A DNA stretch of 64,000 nt from Pseudeuparius sepicola (taxonomy: Eukaryota > Arthropoda > Insecta > Coleoptera > Anthribidae), in assembly GCA_963920635.1 (NCBI GenBank), contig OY987298.1, positions 114,194,035-114,258,034 of the forward strand, written 5' to 3'. Under the pieces are notes generated by a model. It did not search any database. It saw only the letters and a program-made list of their open reading frames with translations, and was not told the DNA's origin. Positions within the stretch are counted from its first letter, which is position 1. Each line of letters starts with the position of its first letter. This document shows, in pieces, positions 24,092-36,580 of this stretch. The position numbers were made by a program, and so were the translations under genes.

Positions 24092-26715
24092 TACAGGGTG
24101 ACCATATTTCGAGTCTATGCATGGGGATCTTGGTTATCTTAAGAGATACGAGGTCAGTTAAATTGGGGCAAAGTTGCGGAATTTAATGCCGAGTAACATG
24201 GTAAAAAGAAATTTTGGCTGGCCCTTTTCGTTTTGAAAATAATGCGAAAAACTGAAATTTGTCGTTTTCGTTTTTATTTTTTTAAACAAAATCGAAGGGG
24301 CTGGACCTTTCTAAGTTAAACATTATTAAGGCACTTTTTTACAAGGAATCTAAATATGACCTCTTTTTTTTGTCACCTCCCTGGACAAAAATATGACGAT
24401 CAACTTTTATTTTTCTTATTGGCGCCATATTGTATTTTTCATTTTTGAAAATAAGATTTTTTTCTGGTTAAAATGATATGTTATACATTATGCTTTACTT
24501 TGTTTTTCTTGCCATAATATCAAATTAATCGTTTTTGCATAGAGTGCCTTGGAAACATAAGCCTAGTTACCCATTGTTGCGAGGTGTGCTTTGGAATATT
24601 GTTCAATGGTTCTCATTTGCCACGAAAATTTTTGTTGGACAACTTCAGATTGGTGTTCAGCACCTTAAAGAACATGAAATAAACCACTAAAAATAATTAC
24701 ACCAGAACTTTCCACTTCGCACCCTCCTTGTGTACCATTTGACTGAACTATACCATTTGTGGAAAAAGAATAAATTCACATAGAAACTATCTAACCACTA
24801 TTATAGAGGCCGTCTGGATGGGTTAGAAGATGCTATAAGAAGTACAAATTTTCACCGAAAAATAAACGCATTTGTAGTAAACACTTCCATTTTGGAAACT
24901 GTGCATTTAATTAATAAGGAATATTATTAAGACAATACTGTCTCTGTTATTACTCCACCCCTTGGGCGAAGTACAAGAAGTTGCAGATAAATCGTAAGCT
25001 GCTGCCTCATCTCAAAGGGCAAGATGGGCTGCAGAGAGAAAACGAAACGAAGTGTATTACGGAAATCTTTAATACTTGATGAGAATAAGAATGAAATAGA
25101 TTGATGTTCAGGTAGCTAGAGGAATATTTATTTATTTTTCAAGCTTTTTTTTAACGTATTTTTATTTTTTTAAGGTATAGAAGAGAATGTTACTATGTTA
25201 CACAGCCAAATAGAAGAGCAAATCGCATCTAAAGGTTGTAACCGAAATACCTAAAAGAGATAAAGGCCTTGCAGGTGGAAAATGATCTGTTAAAACAAAA
25301 AAATCTGTGAATTCGAAGAATGGCTGCTATCATTTGGAAAACAAAATTGTTCTGCTTGGGGAACAATTAAAGAAATAGGAAATTTATTTTGCGGACAAGG
25401 CGGTTTTCCAGTCTCAACGGCGTATCAGATGGCAATCTCCCCAGTCATACGAAAAACTCAACTTTTCGTCCTTGTATGTTACTGTTACGAGTTGGAACAT
25501 CTTACTTTAATAGCATTTTGTCCCCTTTGTTATTATTATTATTATAAGTAAATCAATTAAAATAAGCTGGTTAAATGGTAAAGTTGAACTTTTTAAAGTA
25601 AAATAATAAAATGTATGAAATTTATGTTAATCTAATTGACTAGGTTACAAAACATCCCTTTTAAAATATATACTAGTCGCAACAAGTATTAATATAAATA
25701 GTTTGTTTTATAAATTGTCTTTATCTTCCCAATCTAATATTTATATTTTCAGAAACTAAGTACCTAAAGATTTCTATAATCATGAGTAATAACCGCTGCT
25801 ACTAGGACCACTAATTTCACATCCCTTTTTCTTAAATCCATTATGTAAGTAAATTTCAATATAAAAACCGATATATTGACACTTTTGTACATCTGTCACT
25901 GTTTTTCTTCAAAATAATGTCAAAATTGAATTCCTCCACTACAAAAACATAGAAAATGACATATCACTTGCTGTTTTCAAAGTGACCCAATTGCACCTCC
26001 ACTCAACCACCCCTTCTATATTATACCCTATGCATTTTTTTTTCGGATTTCCACAAAAATATAGCTTATTGGAACATGTTTTGTGCATATGCCTACATGA
26101 TTTCTATTATTATGTTTAAAAATTTACAGCAGTATCAAAATACTACGTCCCATAACTTCGATAATGTAGGTATTTTAAATAGGTTTTACAAATGAGGTAA
26201 ATCTCTGACATTGAATTTTTTACAATATTATTACAATACCACCAATTCAAAAATTTTATTCCTGTACCTGGATTTAATTTAATTTAATTAAAAATTACAT
26301 TTGTTGGGCTATTCAAGCCATTGGTAATATTTGAATTTATATAGGTACCGAGTGACGACATTCCCGAGTTAACTCTGATTGGCCAGAAGTTAAGAGGCAA
26401 CTTCCTCTCCTCTATAGACCTTGTTCTTAACCGCTGTTGAGAGAGAACTGTTAGGTAAATGACGGGGGCTATCTCGCACCGCCAAGTTTATAAGATCCGA
26501 TATGCCGCAGGTGTCTTTGACTTAGAAATGTCCAGCCCCCTTCATTTTCGTTTAAAAAATAAAAATGAAATCAATTTTCAGTTTTTTTCGCATTATTTGC
26601 AAAATGAGAAGGGCCAACCAATTTTTTTACCATGTTACTCGGCATCAAATTCCGCAACTTTGCCCTAATTTAACCTACCTCGTATCTCTTAAGATAACCA
26701 AGATCCCCAGAGTGA
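24092..26715. mobile_element. long-TIR DNA transposon with THAP remnant, about 2.6 kb
   Basis: Inverted arms of about 170 bp face each other: GGGGATCTTGGTTATCTTAA from about 24123, and its complement ending about 26710. Both continue through AGAGATACGAGGT and GGCAAAGTTGCGGAATTT. The left arm is preceded by TACAGGGTGACC, which may be the true terminus; the right terminus is diverged. The interior contains part of a THAP domain and other decayed coding sequence (about 24800-25500), so this was probably once an autonomous element. Confidence 0.7.
24807..24911 (+). pseudogene. THAP domain, C-terminal half, inside the long-TIR transposon
   Basis: The frame reads GWVRRCYKKYKFSPKNKR, then ICSKHFHFGNCAF and a stop. 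The Cys-Ser-Lys-His-Phe ending is the diagnostic C-x2-HF closing motif of THAP fingers, preceded by the expected Trp and Pro. The first Cys pair was not found upstream, so only the second half survives. Downstream fragments (FADKAVFQSQRRIRW near 25390) may belong to the same decayed transposase. Confidence 0.6.
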
Positions 26716-26879
26716 AAAATCGTTCAGAACACAAAGAACCGTTTTTTAAAATTTATTAGTACAAAGATATGTTTTACATCACGAGAGCAGTATCTAACTG
26801 CCTGTAAAAATGAATACAAAGAGAATTTATAAACTCGGTGTCGCTCGTCGGGGTGATGATCCATTCAGCGGTTTTCCTG

Positions 26880-28560
26880 CAAGCTTCTTAGAAAGTGGTG
26901 AGGTAATTCCTCCCCTGAAGATTTTCTTCGAACATATTGTAGAAATCTTCTTGTACACCATAAAACTTATTGAGCAAATAACCAATTTAAACAGATCATC
27001 CAAAGACTTGGTATGTGTAAAGATTGTCCAAATGACAATGAAGAGTTGTTTTCAATTATCTTATTCTTTATCTGGTATAACTCATCAAGTTTAATATTTT
27101 CCAAATGAAGGCTAACATTTTCGATTTTTGTATTGCTGATTCTTATTTTCAAGTCGGGAAACAGAATAGTTTCGCTTGAATGGTGTATTACATTTGTTAT
27201 TGTTTGCTTACTGTTGGAAATTTTGCATCCCACGGGGATTTCGATTAAATATGTACCAAGTAGGCTCACTGCTTCTTCTTGATTAAAGCATTTTAATTTT
27301 AATTGTTCTCTAGTCGGGAATAGACAGATCCATTTATTTGTGTTTTGAATTGGTTGAATTGTGGTTTCCATTATGTGCAATTTGGTTTGGCGGCAATTGG
27401 AGGCATTTTTCATATCGATAATTTTAATTTCACAGGCTAATTTTTCGTTGTTGTTCTGCAGGTCCAGGTTGTGAGAGAAAAATTGTTTTGGGGGAGACTT
27501 GTTTGCAAGATTCGCTCATAAATGCAAAATATATTAAATATTATTAAATATTTGTTTTGAGAGATAATTGCCTTAAAATGACCCACTGAGTATACGGGAA
27601 TGGAGTAAAGGTTGTCTGGACCAACACTATGTTGGTCCAGAGGTGGTAATAGTCAACTTCAAAAGGGTGAACCAACGGCACATGTAGAATATAAGAAATT
27701 CTACAAAAATTTATATATGATTCAATTTTTACGCTTTCAAAAAGAGGAATATTTTGTAAAGTCAATTAAAATGGAAAATATTTTTACAGACGTTTCTAAT
27801 GTTGTTAATTCAAGGAAAAAGTCATTCGTTTTTATTATGCTAGGCTGCATAATTTGAAGTTTTGTAAATACCAAAGAATTTTCAATGTCCTGTAGAATCA
27901 AATTTATAATTTCGTACATCGTGCTAATTTGGATAAAGGATAAAGAATTAAAGAGCATTCCATATCACTGAAAGAATTTTTGAGAACCATAAAAACTTTA
28001 AATTTTTCTTCCAAAATACTTTCATTGTGGCTATTTGTTGAATGGTAGAATTGAACTTATCTATTAAGGAAATAGATGGTGAATTCTGGGTTTTGATACT
28101 CGTTTCTAGCTTATTTTCATTATTTTGAAGTTCTTCTATAAGTTTATCATAACGTTCTGCATTGGTCAAATCTAAATTTCCGGTTATTGATTTGAATATT
28201 GATCCTAGGCCATTGATGAAACCTCTTTTTTGTCTTCTGTGAGAATTTGGAATAATTGCTGATAATTTAGTATTTATTTCATTTTTAAGAAATGTTAATG
28301 TTTTTAAATGAGTTGCTAACTCGATTGGGTAGGTTTGGCTTGTATCAATAAAAATTTTCTATTAGCGTTTGCGAATGTTCACGCAGTTTATTAAATTCTG
28401 TCACTATCGGACTTAAGCCATAATAATAAATTAATTTGTGGGTTCCTTTGGCAATTTTTGCTGTTCCTAGTTTTAGGAATCAGTCCTGGATTGTTTCCTA
28501 AATTTCGAATTGTTATTTTCTCTTGAACTGCCAGAATGCAGGGAAATCTGAAAGTAAGTT
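26880..28560 (-). pseudogene. errantivirus-like envelope (F-type) remnant
   Basis: At about 28236-28218 the minus strand encodes RQKRGFINGLGS, a furin-type cleavage site followed by the hydrophobic start typical of F-like envelope proteins of errantiviruses and baculoviruses. Downstream frames (27948-28169, 27737-27958, 26967-27413) hold a helical region and the ectodomain rest. They lie in different phases and are separated by stops, so no intact envelope protein is encoded. Confidence 0.7.
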
Positions 28561-28775
28561 TTAATTGTTAAAATCGTAAGTGTGCCTTAAGGGTCGCTTT
28601 AAATTGTCCATACATATTTTTTCTTGTGAATCAGTACAAACGGTTTTCATATGTTGATCTGTATTTTAGTTGATTTATTAAATTTGTTTGCGATCTTTTG
28701 CCTAATATGTTTTTAGTTAAACCTTTTGTTGAGTTTGGAATAAGTCTGGGTAATCACGATTTTGATTAATTTTGT

Positions 28776-29260
28776 TTACGAGTCTTTATTCCGCATGAAA
28801 TTAGAATTTATTTTAGAATAGAGAACCTTTGAGCGCTCTTTATGATCGTTAATATAATCATTTAATAAAATTTGATAAATTTCTTGATTAAATGGATTAT
28901 CTTCGCTAATGTGACTATTAACATCTATTGGTTTTAATTTTGTTGCAGAGTGGATACTGTGGTTGTATGCCAAAATTGCATAAATTATTTTTATTGGAGT
29001 TTTTTGGAACCCTTTTGTATTTAATAAGCAATTATGTTCTATAAGAGAGGAGTGGAATCTCTCTGTTTGCAGATTTCACAATCGTTTATAAAGGTTTGTA
29101 TAGATTTTTTTATGTAAGGCCAATAATATTTATTTTTTATTGGTTCAACGGTTTCGTCTATGCCACGATGATTAGACTTCACTTCGTGGTAATTTTTTTA
29201 TTATGTCTTCGATATCATTTTTGGTAGTAACGTCTATTATTTTTTTATTGCATTTTCGAA
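28776..29260 (-). pseudogene. errantivirus-like integrase, core deleted
   Basis: The N-terminal zinc-binding part is visible near 29190-29050 (NHRGI, KYYWPYIKK, then CEIC). The C-terminal part is at 28776-28973 (YNHSIHSATKLKP). Only a few dozen bases separate them, so most of the D,D-35-E catalytic core is absent. This copy could not integrate. Confidence 0.65.
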
Positions 29261-29383
29261 AATTGATTGTAGGCCATTTAAAATTTTCTTGTAAAACGTT
29301 AGTGAATCTTTGGTAAATATCAGCATTTTCGAAATAAAGGTGATATTGTGAGTTCGGTAAAACGTAATCTTTGACAAATTGTA

Positions 29384-30060
29384 TTACTCTTGATTGAAAT
29401 TATTTTCGGAAAATTGAACATTTATCCTTTTCTTTTTCTCACATAAGATAATAATTTTGTTGTGGGGTGAATGGTGTAGAGCAGAAATTATGGTTTGATT
29501 TTGTCCGTAGTTTACAGGATTTACAGGAATATTGATGACTGGATTTTGTTCGCCATTCGAGGGTACGGTATTGTTGTCCGTTTCGAGGCGATCATCGTCG
29601 TCTTCGTTATCACTAAGGTCTTGGGTTTCATTATCTGGTATTACAAGTAGTGAAATGTTGCCGGTGTCTTGAGTTGCATCATTATTAAGAGTTCTAGGAA
29701 CGCAGTTATACGGTTTAACGGTTTTGGTGTGTATTTCAATTCTTGAAAGCGCATCTGCGTTAGTGTTAAGTTTACCTTTCTTGTAAATAATATTGTAATC
29801 AAATTCTTCTAATCGGAGATGCCAGCGCAATAATTTCGAATTCGGATCTTTCAATGAAAAAAGCCACGGAAGTGGTTTATGATCGGTTATAATGTTGAAT
29901 TTACGTCCATACAGATAGGGTCTAAAGAATTTGGTTTCCCAAATTATGGCCAATAACTCTTTTTCGATAACTGAGTAATTTTGTTCAGAATCGTTCAATG
30001 TGCGTGAGGCGTAAGCCACAGGTAAATCGTTACCGATAGGCCTTTGTGAAAAGACAGCAC
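29384..30060 (-). pseudogene. errantivirus-like RNase H region
   Basis: The frame from 30019 reads [17 protein letters not shown], then [19 protein letters not shown] and [10 protein letters not shown], the order of a Ty3/gypsy RNase H. It continues into the tether ([24 protein letters not shown]) and an acidic Asp-rich stretch before the integrase. The segment upstream (toward RT) is disturbed by the 163-bp tandem duplication. Confidence 0.8.
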
Positions 30061-30265
30061 CAATCGCAACATTGCTCGCATCTTGTCAAATTAAAAGATT
30101 AGCAAATTATGGCCAATAACTCTTTTTCGATAACTGAGTAATTTTGTTCAGAATCGTTCAATGTGCGTGAGGCGTAAGCCACAGGTAAATCGTTACCGAT
30201 AGGCCTTTGTGAAAAGACAGCACCAACCGCAACATTGCTCGCATCTTGTCAAATTAAAAGATTTA
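29940..30265. repeat. 163-bp tandem duplication inside the gypsy remnant
   Basis: The segment starting CAAATTATGGCCAATAACTC at 29940 is repeated from 30103 with almost no change (CCAATCGC becomes CCAACCGC). The two copies abut, so this is a direct tandem duplication of 163 bp across the RT/RNase H border. Near identity shows it happened long after the element decayed, or is an assembly artefact. Confidence 0.9.
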
Positions 30266-30279
30266 GCAAAATCAGGATA

Positions 30280-31080
30280 TTGCAGTATTGGAGAATTTGT
30301 AAGCAAATTATTGCAAGTTTCGAAGCAAGAAATAAATTCATCATCATTTACTATTCTAGCATTTTTCTTTAGACATTTTGTGAAAGCTTAGTGATTTTTG
30401 CAAATGAAGGAATAAAGCGTATATAATAGCCAAGCCAAGAAAACCTTTGAGTTTTGGGCATTGGAAATTGATAGCTTTAATCTTGTCAGGGTTGCGTTTA
30501 ACGCCGTCAGGTGTGACTATGTGACCAAGATATGCAACTTATTTCTTTAGAAACTCGGACTTATCCAGTTGTATTTGAAAATTTGCTTCGCGAAGTCTTT
30601 GGAAAACGGATTTAAGGCTTTCTAAATGTTCCTATAGAAAAGTAGAAAAAATTATGATATCGTCTAAGTAGACTAGGCATTTTTCGTTTTGAATACCACG
30701 GAGGATGTTGTCCATTAATCTCTGAAAACTCGCGGGTGCATTCTTTAACCCGAAGGGCATACGAAGGTAAGGTACTCATAGTGTTCAGTGTTAAGAGCTG
30801 TCTTTTCTATGTCGTTTTCGTCCATTTCTATCTGGTCAAAACCGCTAGCAAGGTCCAGTGTAGAAAAGTATTGACACTTTCCTAACTTGTCAAGTAAGTC
30901 GTGTATATTAGGTAATGGGTATGGGTATTTCTCATCGATGGTATTGTAATTTAATTTTCGGTAGTCCACATCTACATGACATTTTTATTTACCCGACGCG
31001 TCAGCCTTTTTAGGGACGATCCAAACTGGTGACTACCAAGGGGAAATACTGGGACGAATAGGGAAGTTGACGGTTTTTCA
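30280..31080 (-). pseudogene. errantivirus-like reverse transcriptase core
   Basis: The minus strand shows a degenerate SPVW-VPKK block near 31030, then DYRKLNYNTIDEKYPYPLP (30969), STLDLASGFDQIEM with the first catalytic Asp, and the YLDD box at 30659-30670. Frames are interrupted, including a shift at about 30745, so the enzyme is inactive. Confidence 0.8.
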
Positions 31081-31084
31081 AATT

Positions 31085-32225
31085 TAGTGCCAGTGGATTT
31101 TTTTTACCTTCAACAATATCGTAGTACATGTAATTTGCTATTTTGCAGCTTTGTTATAGAGAAAATCCACTTTCTGTTTTCCCGCCAATTTGAGCGATTT
31201 TTAAAAATTTACATCACAATAATTTTTCCCTATTTAAACGTACTCTGCGATCTCTTCTTCTTCCAACCTGGCTGTATCGGTTATGCCGTAAACCGCTGTG
31301 AAGCAAGTCACAGAACGATGCCCAGATTGGAATTTCCACTGTTGTCAGGCTGTACGTTTTCGAGCAGATTGAACTATGATACCTATTTGATTAGTTATAT
31401 CTTACTTTTTAATAATATGTATAATCGATTTTTCATAATATAATTTTATATTTAGAATACCTAGTTACTTTTGTGACATGAAAGTAAAATGATTTAGGAC
31501 TGGTAAAACTAAAATAAACAAAGCATCTTTCTAATGTCATACCCCGATTAAATCTGACAACTGAGGAAATAAAGGCTTGACGTACGACAGTCCACACCAT
31601 TGTGGACGTGGACACAACAGTAAGGTAATATTTCTTCGACGACGAAGAATACTGACCGTGCCAGATAAAAAGAAACTGTGGTTTATTTATTTTACTAACA
31701 CAACGTAGACATAGTGCAAGAATACGTATAATACTGATAAACTTGTACCTGTAAACGATAAATATATACCTAAGCTGTAAACCAAATAAATTAATTACAT
31801 TAAAGGATAATTCAATCTGGGATTTCCTACCTACCTTTCACCACAGTAAAAAGAAAAATTAATCCTTTATACTCATGCCTTCCTCTTTATTACTGTTTAG
31901 ACTAGAAGACTAGAAAAGCTATCATCAAAAACAAAACTGTCCAAAGTTTGGATTTGCTGGTTATGTTGTCCCCTGTCAGCTGAAGGATAATTCACACTCA
32001 CAATGTCCAATTATTTTTATTTCTTCTGAGCTAGCGTTCGGCAATTTTCGGGAGCTATTGTGACGTAGAAACCCCCGTCGGCAAAACGAATGAAGATTAA
32101 AAAATCTTCATTTTATTTTCAAATTATTAATTAATGCAACACTTTTGAGGAAAGTTATATGTGCTAATAATGTAATTTGGTGATACTTCATCCGCTGATT
32201 AGCATTTTATCTCGAAATTCGATTA
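31085..32225. other. about 1.1 kb insertion of unknown origin splitting the RT
   Basis: Coding similarity to the gypsy RT stops near 31085 and resumes near 32228. The intervening sequence has no recognisable frame in gypsy order and no clear terminal inverted repeat. It is presumably a later insertion, type unknown. Confidence 0.4.
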
Positions 32226-32227
32226 GA

Positions 32228-32420
32228 GGAAACTTCCCTATTATGTTTTGATTAAGCATTTTTTAAATTTGGGCTTCGACTTCTTGTCTGGATAAATGGA
32301 TAACGGTATGATTTGGTATAAGTTGACGTTTCGTCGGAAGTGCGAATTCTGTGCTTTACTTTATTAGTAAATGTCAACGGAGTATCTTCATTATAGAAAA
32401 TGTCGGAATATTCTTTACAT
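32228..32420 (-). pseudogene. errantivirus-like pol, segment between protease and RT
   Basis: The minus strand encodes NEDTPLTFTNKVKHRIRTSD followed by a YRYPF block, the conserved approach to the RT in insect gypsy elements. It is separated from the RT core by the unrelated insertion. Confidence 0.6.
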
Positions 32421-32750
32421 AATTTTAAAATTTTACTTTTTTCTTCCGTGTAACGCGAATTTTTGTCAGGTCCAGAGGAGACGTATCTGTTTCGTCAAAG
32501 TTATGCTGTTCAAAGTTTTGTCATTCATTTCTGTGAACTTCGTCAACTTCTAGTGGTTCTGAAAAGTTTAAAGATATTTTGTATCCTGTGTTATTTAGGA
32601 TTGTCGTTAAAGCTTTTCCATTTTTTGCTATGGTTAAACACTCGGGAATTTCGCTGTTTTGAATTTTTTGGTAAGGTATTATATCTCCATTTTGAATTGA
32701 AGTATTCGTTTTAATAACCTTTTTCGATTTGGGTTCTATGTGGATAAGAT

Positions 32751-33110
32751 TTAGTTCATTTTTGTTGTATATGGGTTGAGTTTTAGTTTAGTACAAGGTG
32801 TAATAAAGAATTTATAGTCGAGGTATGACTTTAAAAATTTTATGTGGTCCATTCCTATTAAGCCGTCGAAAAAATCGTGGAATTCAAATAGATAAAAATT
32901 CATGTATGTATTATTTGGCATTTTGAAAATTCCAGGAGCCGGTATTGTTACGCTATAACGGTGAGCAGGTTTTTGATATACTGAAGAAACAATGAAAGGA
33001 TCCATCCTGAATTAAATTTGGAAATAATTTTTGACCTACTTCTGAATTTGTAAAAGATTTGGTTCAGCCTGAATCAATTAATATTTTTTCGGTAAATTTT
33101 GGAAATAAAA
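32751..33110 (-). pseudogene. errantivirus-like protease remnant
   Basis: The frame at 33005-32751 shows IPAPGIFKMPNNTYMNF and then FFDGLIGMDHIKFL, matching the second half of a retroviral-type aspartic protease (ILG-like LIGMD). Upstream, the active-site triplet Asp-Ser-Gly lies at 33075-33067 and is followed directly by a TGA stop. Confidence 0.65.
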
Positions 33111-33339
33111 AATTGTGATATTTTGACTTTTTGACGAGAGCAATGCAAATATACAATGCACGGCTCAAGACATCCTGCCTACTTTTGCATTTTGTTTTGA
33201 ATAATTTTATAATTATATCAATTTTTAGCCTTCCTTTTTTTACTGAACAGATTGAATCGATTTGGCTGGGTATTTAAGTAGTTAGTATTTATATTTATTA
33301 TTTAGCTCTGCATATAACCAAATAAGTGTTCTGGTTTTG

Positions 33340-33515
33340 ACTGACTGTTAACCGGTTACTTTTTGACCGGTTAACCGGTCAATCGGTTATCCGGATAACC
33401 GGTTATGACCTGTCAATCGGTTATTTGGATAACCGGTTAATCGGTCAAAACTGGTTTTGTCTAATTTGTGACCGCGGTTTTCGTCAGTTAAATAACCGGT
33501 TTTCGTTGACAGCCC
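33340..33515. mobile_element. hAT-like subterminal repeat cluster (AACCGGTT)
   Basis: About eight copies of ACCGGTTA-type motifs occur in both orientations over 170 bp, ending in AACCGGTTTTCGTTGACAGCCCTA. Dense palindromic AACCGGTT motifs next to a TAGGGCTGTCAA-type terminus resemble subterminal transposase-binding regions of hAT elements. Only one end is clear, so it may be a solo or truncated element. Confidence 0.45.
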
Positions 33516-34220
33516 TAATCTGCTATCGGTATGCAGAGCTCAATTGTTTAAGTAGGTAATGAAAGCTCCATACAAGCTTATTGCATATGAGATTTTGAGG
33601 ATTCATGTTTTTTTTATTATTTTTTCGTACAAATGGTTTAGATCAGTTGTTACCCCCAACCGGCTCCAATTCTTATCCATATCTATGATCGGAGTATTAA
33701 ATAGCAAACATGGAAAACAAAATAAGGAGTTTCTCACATTACCTCCACATTCCACATATCCATTTGTATTCTGACTTATAAGGCAAGTTTGAGTTAGTTT
33801 CAAAACCAGCGTTGGTCTTCCTAACGTTTTAATTGCATTTAAATGAAAATATTAAAAGTTGTTTTTTTATATTTTCCACCGAATTTACATCTGCAGTATC
33901 TTTACATCTACACTCTCCATTTATGGAACCGCCGCCACCACCACACCTCAAACTATACCTTACTATCCATGTTTATAGAAAGTTCACACACGGCCCACCT
34001 GATCGCGGCAGCACGACTATAATGGTGACATTCGCCCCGCGAAAAGCCCAGAACTGGCCGGACGACCCGAACAGTCGTCCGCTAACGTAACAGCTAACGC
34101 CAATGCCTAACTCCCGCCGCGGGTGGCCGTTTATGGACGAAAACGTACGAAAATGATTGTTATATACAAGATTCGTGTCTTTCATGATAATACCCGATCA
34201 GTATCATATAGTAATAATTA

Positions 34221-34569
34221 TATAGGGTGTTTGGTAGGTCGATGCAAACATTGTAGAGGGTAAGCTATTTTAAACATATTTAGCCAACCTTACCTTAGTC
34301 TTACGGTTTTCGAGATACTGCCCAATTTTTTTTTTTTAATTTCACAAATCCTTTATTGGGGGCGGCGCTATTAATGCGATAATCAAAGAATAATGAAAGA
34401 ATAAATGACAAGAAAAGTGTATAGTATTTCTAGTGCAACAAAGGATTTGTAAAATTAAAAAAATTAATAAATCGGTCAATATTTCGAAAACCGTAAGACT
34501 TCGTAAGTTCTAAATAGCTTTCTCTATCACCCCCTAGAATGTTTGCATCGACCTACCAAACACCCTGTA
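34221..34569. mobile_element. mariner-like palindromic MITE, about 349 bp
   Basis: The left end is TATAGGGTGTTTGGTAGGTC and the right end, on the complement, is TACAGGGTGTTTGGTAGGTC. Both run on through GATGCAAACATT, and the arms also pair at TCTTACGGTTTTCGA. The element is close to a full palindrome, bordered by TA, as expected for a mariner-derived MITE. There is no coding frame. Confidence 0.85.
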
Positions 34570-36022
34570 CAGGAGAGCCTACATTCCTACATAGCTAGGT
34601 CTGTGTATATAGTGCGCATAAACAATAAAGCTCTACCCCCACTCCGAACAAAACAACCGATCTATACTAAAATCAAATATCTCAACACACGTGTTCTTGT
34701 TTACATCAGGCGTCAGACTTATTCGATTTTAGTGTAGTTCCGCGCGTCGGCGCTCGGTGCTCGGTTGCCAAGTCATCATAATTATACAACAGGGTTCCCA
34801 CCTTCCTGGAAAACCAGGATAGTTAAGGAATTTTAATATTGCAAAAAATTTAAGGAAAAGTCAGGAAAATGAGAATAGTCGGAAGTTTGCTGCAATCCGC
34901 TGAAAGTAATAGAATTTGACTTCTACTGTTAAATATTAAGTTTTAGCAAAATAAAACGTGTTGTATGGCTAGTGGAAATTAGAAATAATGCTCAAATTTA
35001 TAATATTATTTTAGGTTTAGATTTTAGATGCTATATAGGAAAGAAAATGTAATTTAATGTTTTTCCTAACTTTTGCATTAAGTGCATGCGCACGGACGCA
35101 CTTATTGAGGAGCCGCCCCTAATAGAAATTTATTTAGAGGTGGGTTATGAAGATTATTGATTTTTTAAAATCGGAGGTATTTTAAAAACTAGAGATGTCT
35201 GTTTAGTAAAATGGATTTTTTTGAAATTTTAAGGATAAATACCTAGTTAAAATGAGGCAAAGAAAACTGCAAAATTACATCATGCTGATTTCCCTTCTCT
35301 TATTTTCCCCTTATCTACGCCTACGCCCCTGACTCGCCCTACCGCGCGAATTTCGTTAAATAGGGAAATACGAATATGAACTAGCGATGCGACTATGTGA
35401 CACGCCCAGTTGCCATTGTTTTTATCTTCCATCCATACCATGATGCATTTAGTGCCCAGTACCCATAAAGCAGAATATTTTTTTCTGCACTTGATTTTTG
35501 ATGATGTTTGAAACACCCTGTACAGGCAAAAGTGGAATACCTAATTTGTCGCTATAACGCGCTCCGCGAGCCGAGCATCAACAAAAACTATTCAAATTCG
35601 CACCGAAAGACGCATTTTGTCTGGATTACTACCTAATCGCAATCATAAACAAATACCTAGTAGCGAAACGTTCTATAAATAGGAAAACATTGTGTGGGCT
35701 GCCTACGTGACCAGCCGCATGCCGTCACCGGCCGATGGGATGGAGAGAGAGCGCGAATTGCGAATTCCAGTTTTAAGAGGGATGAGAGGAAAGGAAAATA
35801 AACTGCGCAACCGACGCGACGGTCAAGATCGCGCACCAAGATTCAATAATGGGTTTTTACAGTTTACACAACACAGATAAATACGATTGTAATTTTGAAT
35901 TGTAGTCCTACTAGCTACGCTAGGGAATTATCGCGGGATGTAGGTATATCGGTTCATTGGCTGATTACTGTTTACAAACAGTAAGAAATGTCTATACCCT
36001 ACTAGGTATACAATTTCAAGAG

Positions 36023-36580
36023 CAGTAGGCACCTGTTGCCAATTTGCCAGTAATTACTGGCATTTGCCAGGAATAAAGCTCCTTGCCATTAATTTTGTCA
36101 AGAGAGTCCAAATGTCAGGAATTTGCCAGGAATTGGTTAATTTACTATGTTAGTTAAAATACCATACATACCATAATACCATAATTACTTTAAAATAATC
36201 TTGCTTGAAATAAACGATATATACAAACGATAGAACATAAATGTTTGACAAACAGTGTGAACAAATATTGCTTGACTAGTTATCAATTATAATCCTTCAA
36301 GGATTATAAACTTTCGTCTTTTAAGGATTATCCTTGAAAGACGAAAGTGCCCTTTCTATACTCTAGTGAAAGAGTGCCCATAATTACTCTAGAGTTGGGT
36401 AACGTTGGGGGTGCGCTAAGCTATGATTGCTGATAAATAAAAACTATAATGGATTTGTTATTTTGCTAATAACCTCAAAATTATAAAAATCACAAATTCT
36501 TGGTATCATTCCTAAGCATTCACGTTGCCAGTAATGATATTTTTCGCCAGGATTTTTATTAAGGACTGCTGGCAACGCTG
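36023..36580. mobile_element. probable hAT-type MITE, 558 bp
   Basis: The ends begin CAG (CAGTAGGCACCTGTTGCCA at the left; CAGCGTTGCCAGCAGTCC on the complement at the right). They are flanked by TTCAAGAG and CTCAAGAG, an 8-bp target duplication with one mismatch. Both ends are rich in TTGCCAG motifs in both orientations. The centre has a palindrome around 36290-36350 (CTTTCGTCTTTTAAGGATTA and its complement). Confidence 0.55.

Larger units (their letters stand above)
26880..33110 (-). mobile_element. decayed env-bearing Ty3/gypsy element (errantivirus-like)
   Basis: Read on the minus strand the order is protease (about 33110-32750), reverse transcriptase (in two blocks, about 32420-32228 and 31080-30280), RNase H (30060-29384), integrase pieces (about 29260-28776) and an envelope-like region (about 28560-26880). 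This PR-RT-RH-IN-env order is that of insect errantiviruses. Stops and frameshifts occur in all parts, the integrase core is largely missing, RT is split by about 1.1 kb of unrelated sequence, and RNase H carries a tandem duplication. No gag or LTRs were recognised. This is a dead, old copy. Confidence 0.85.
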
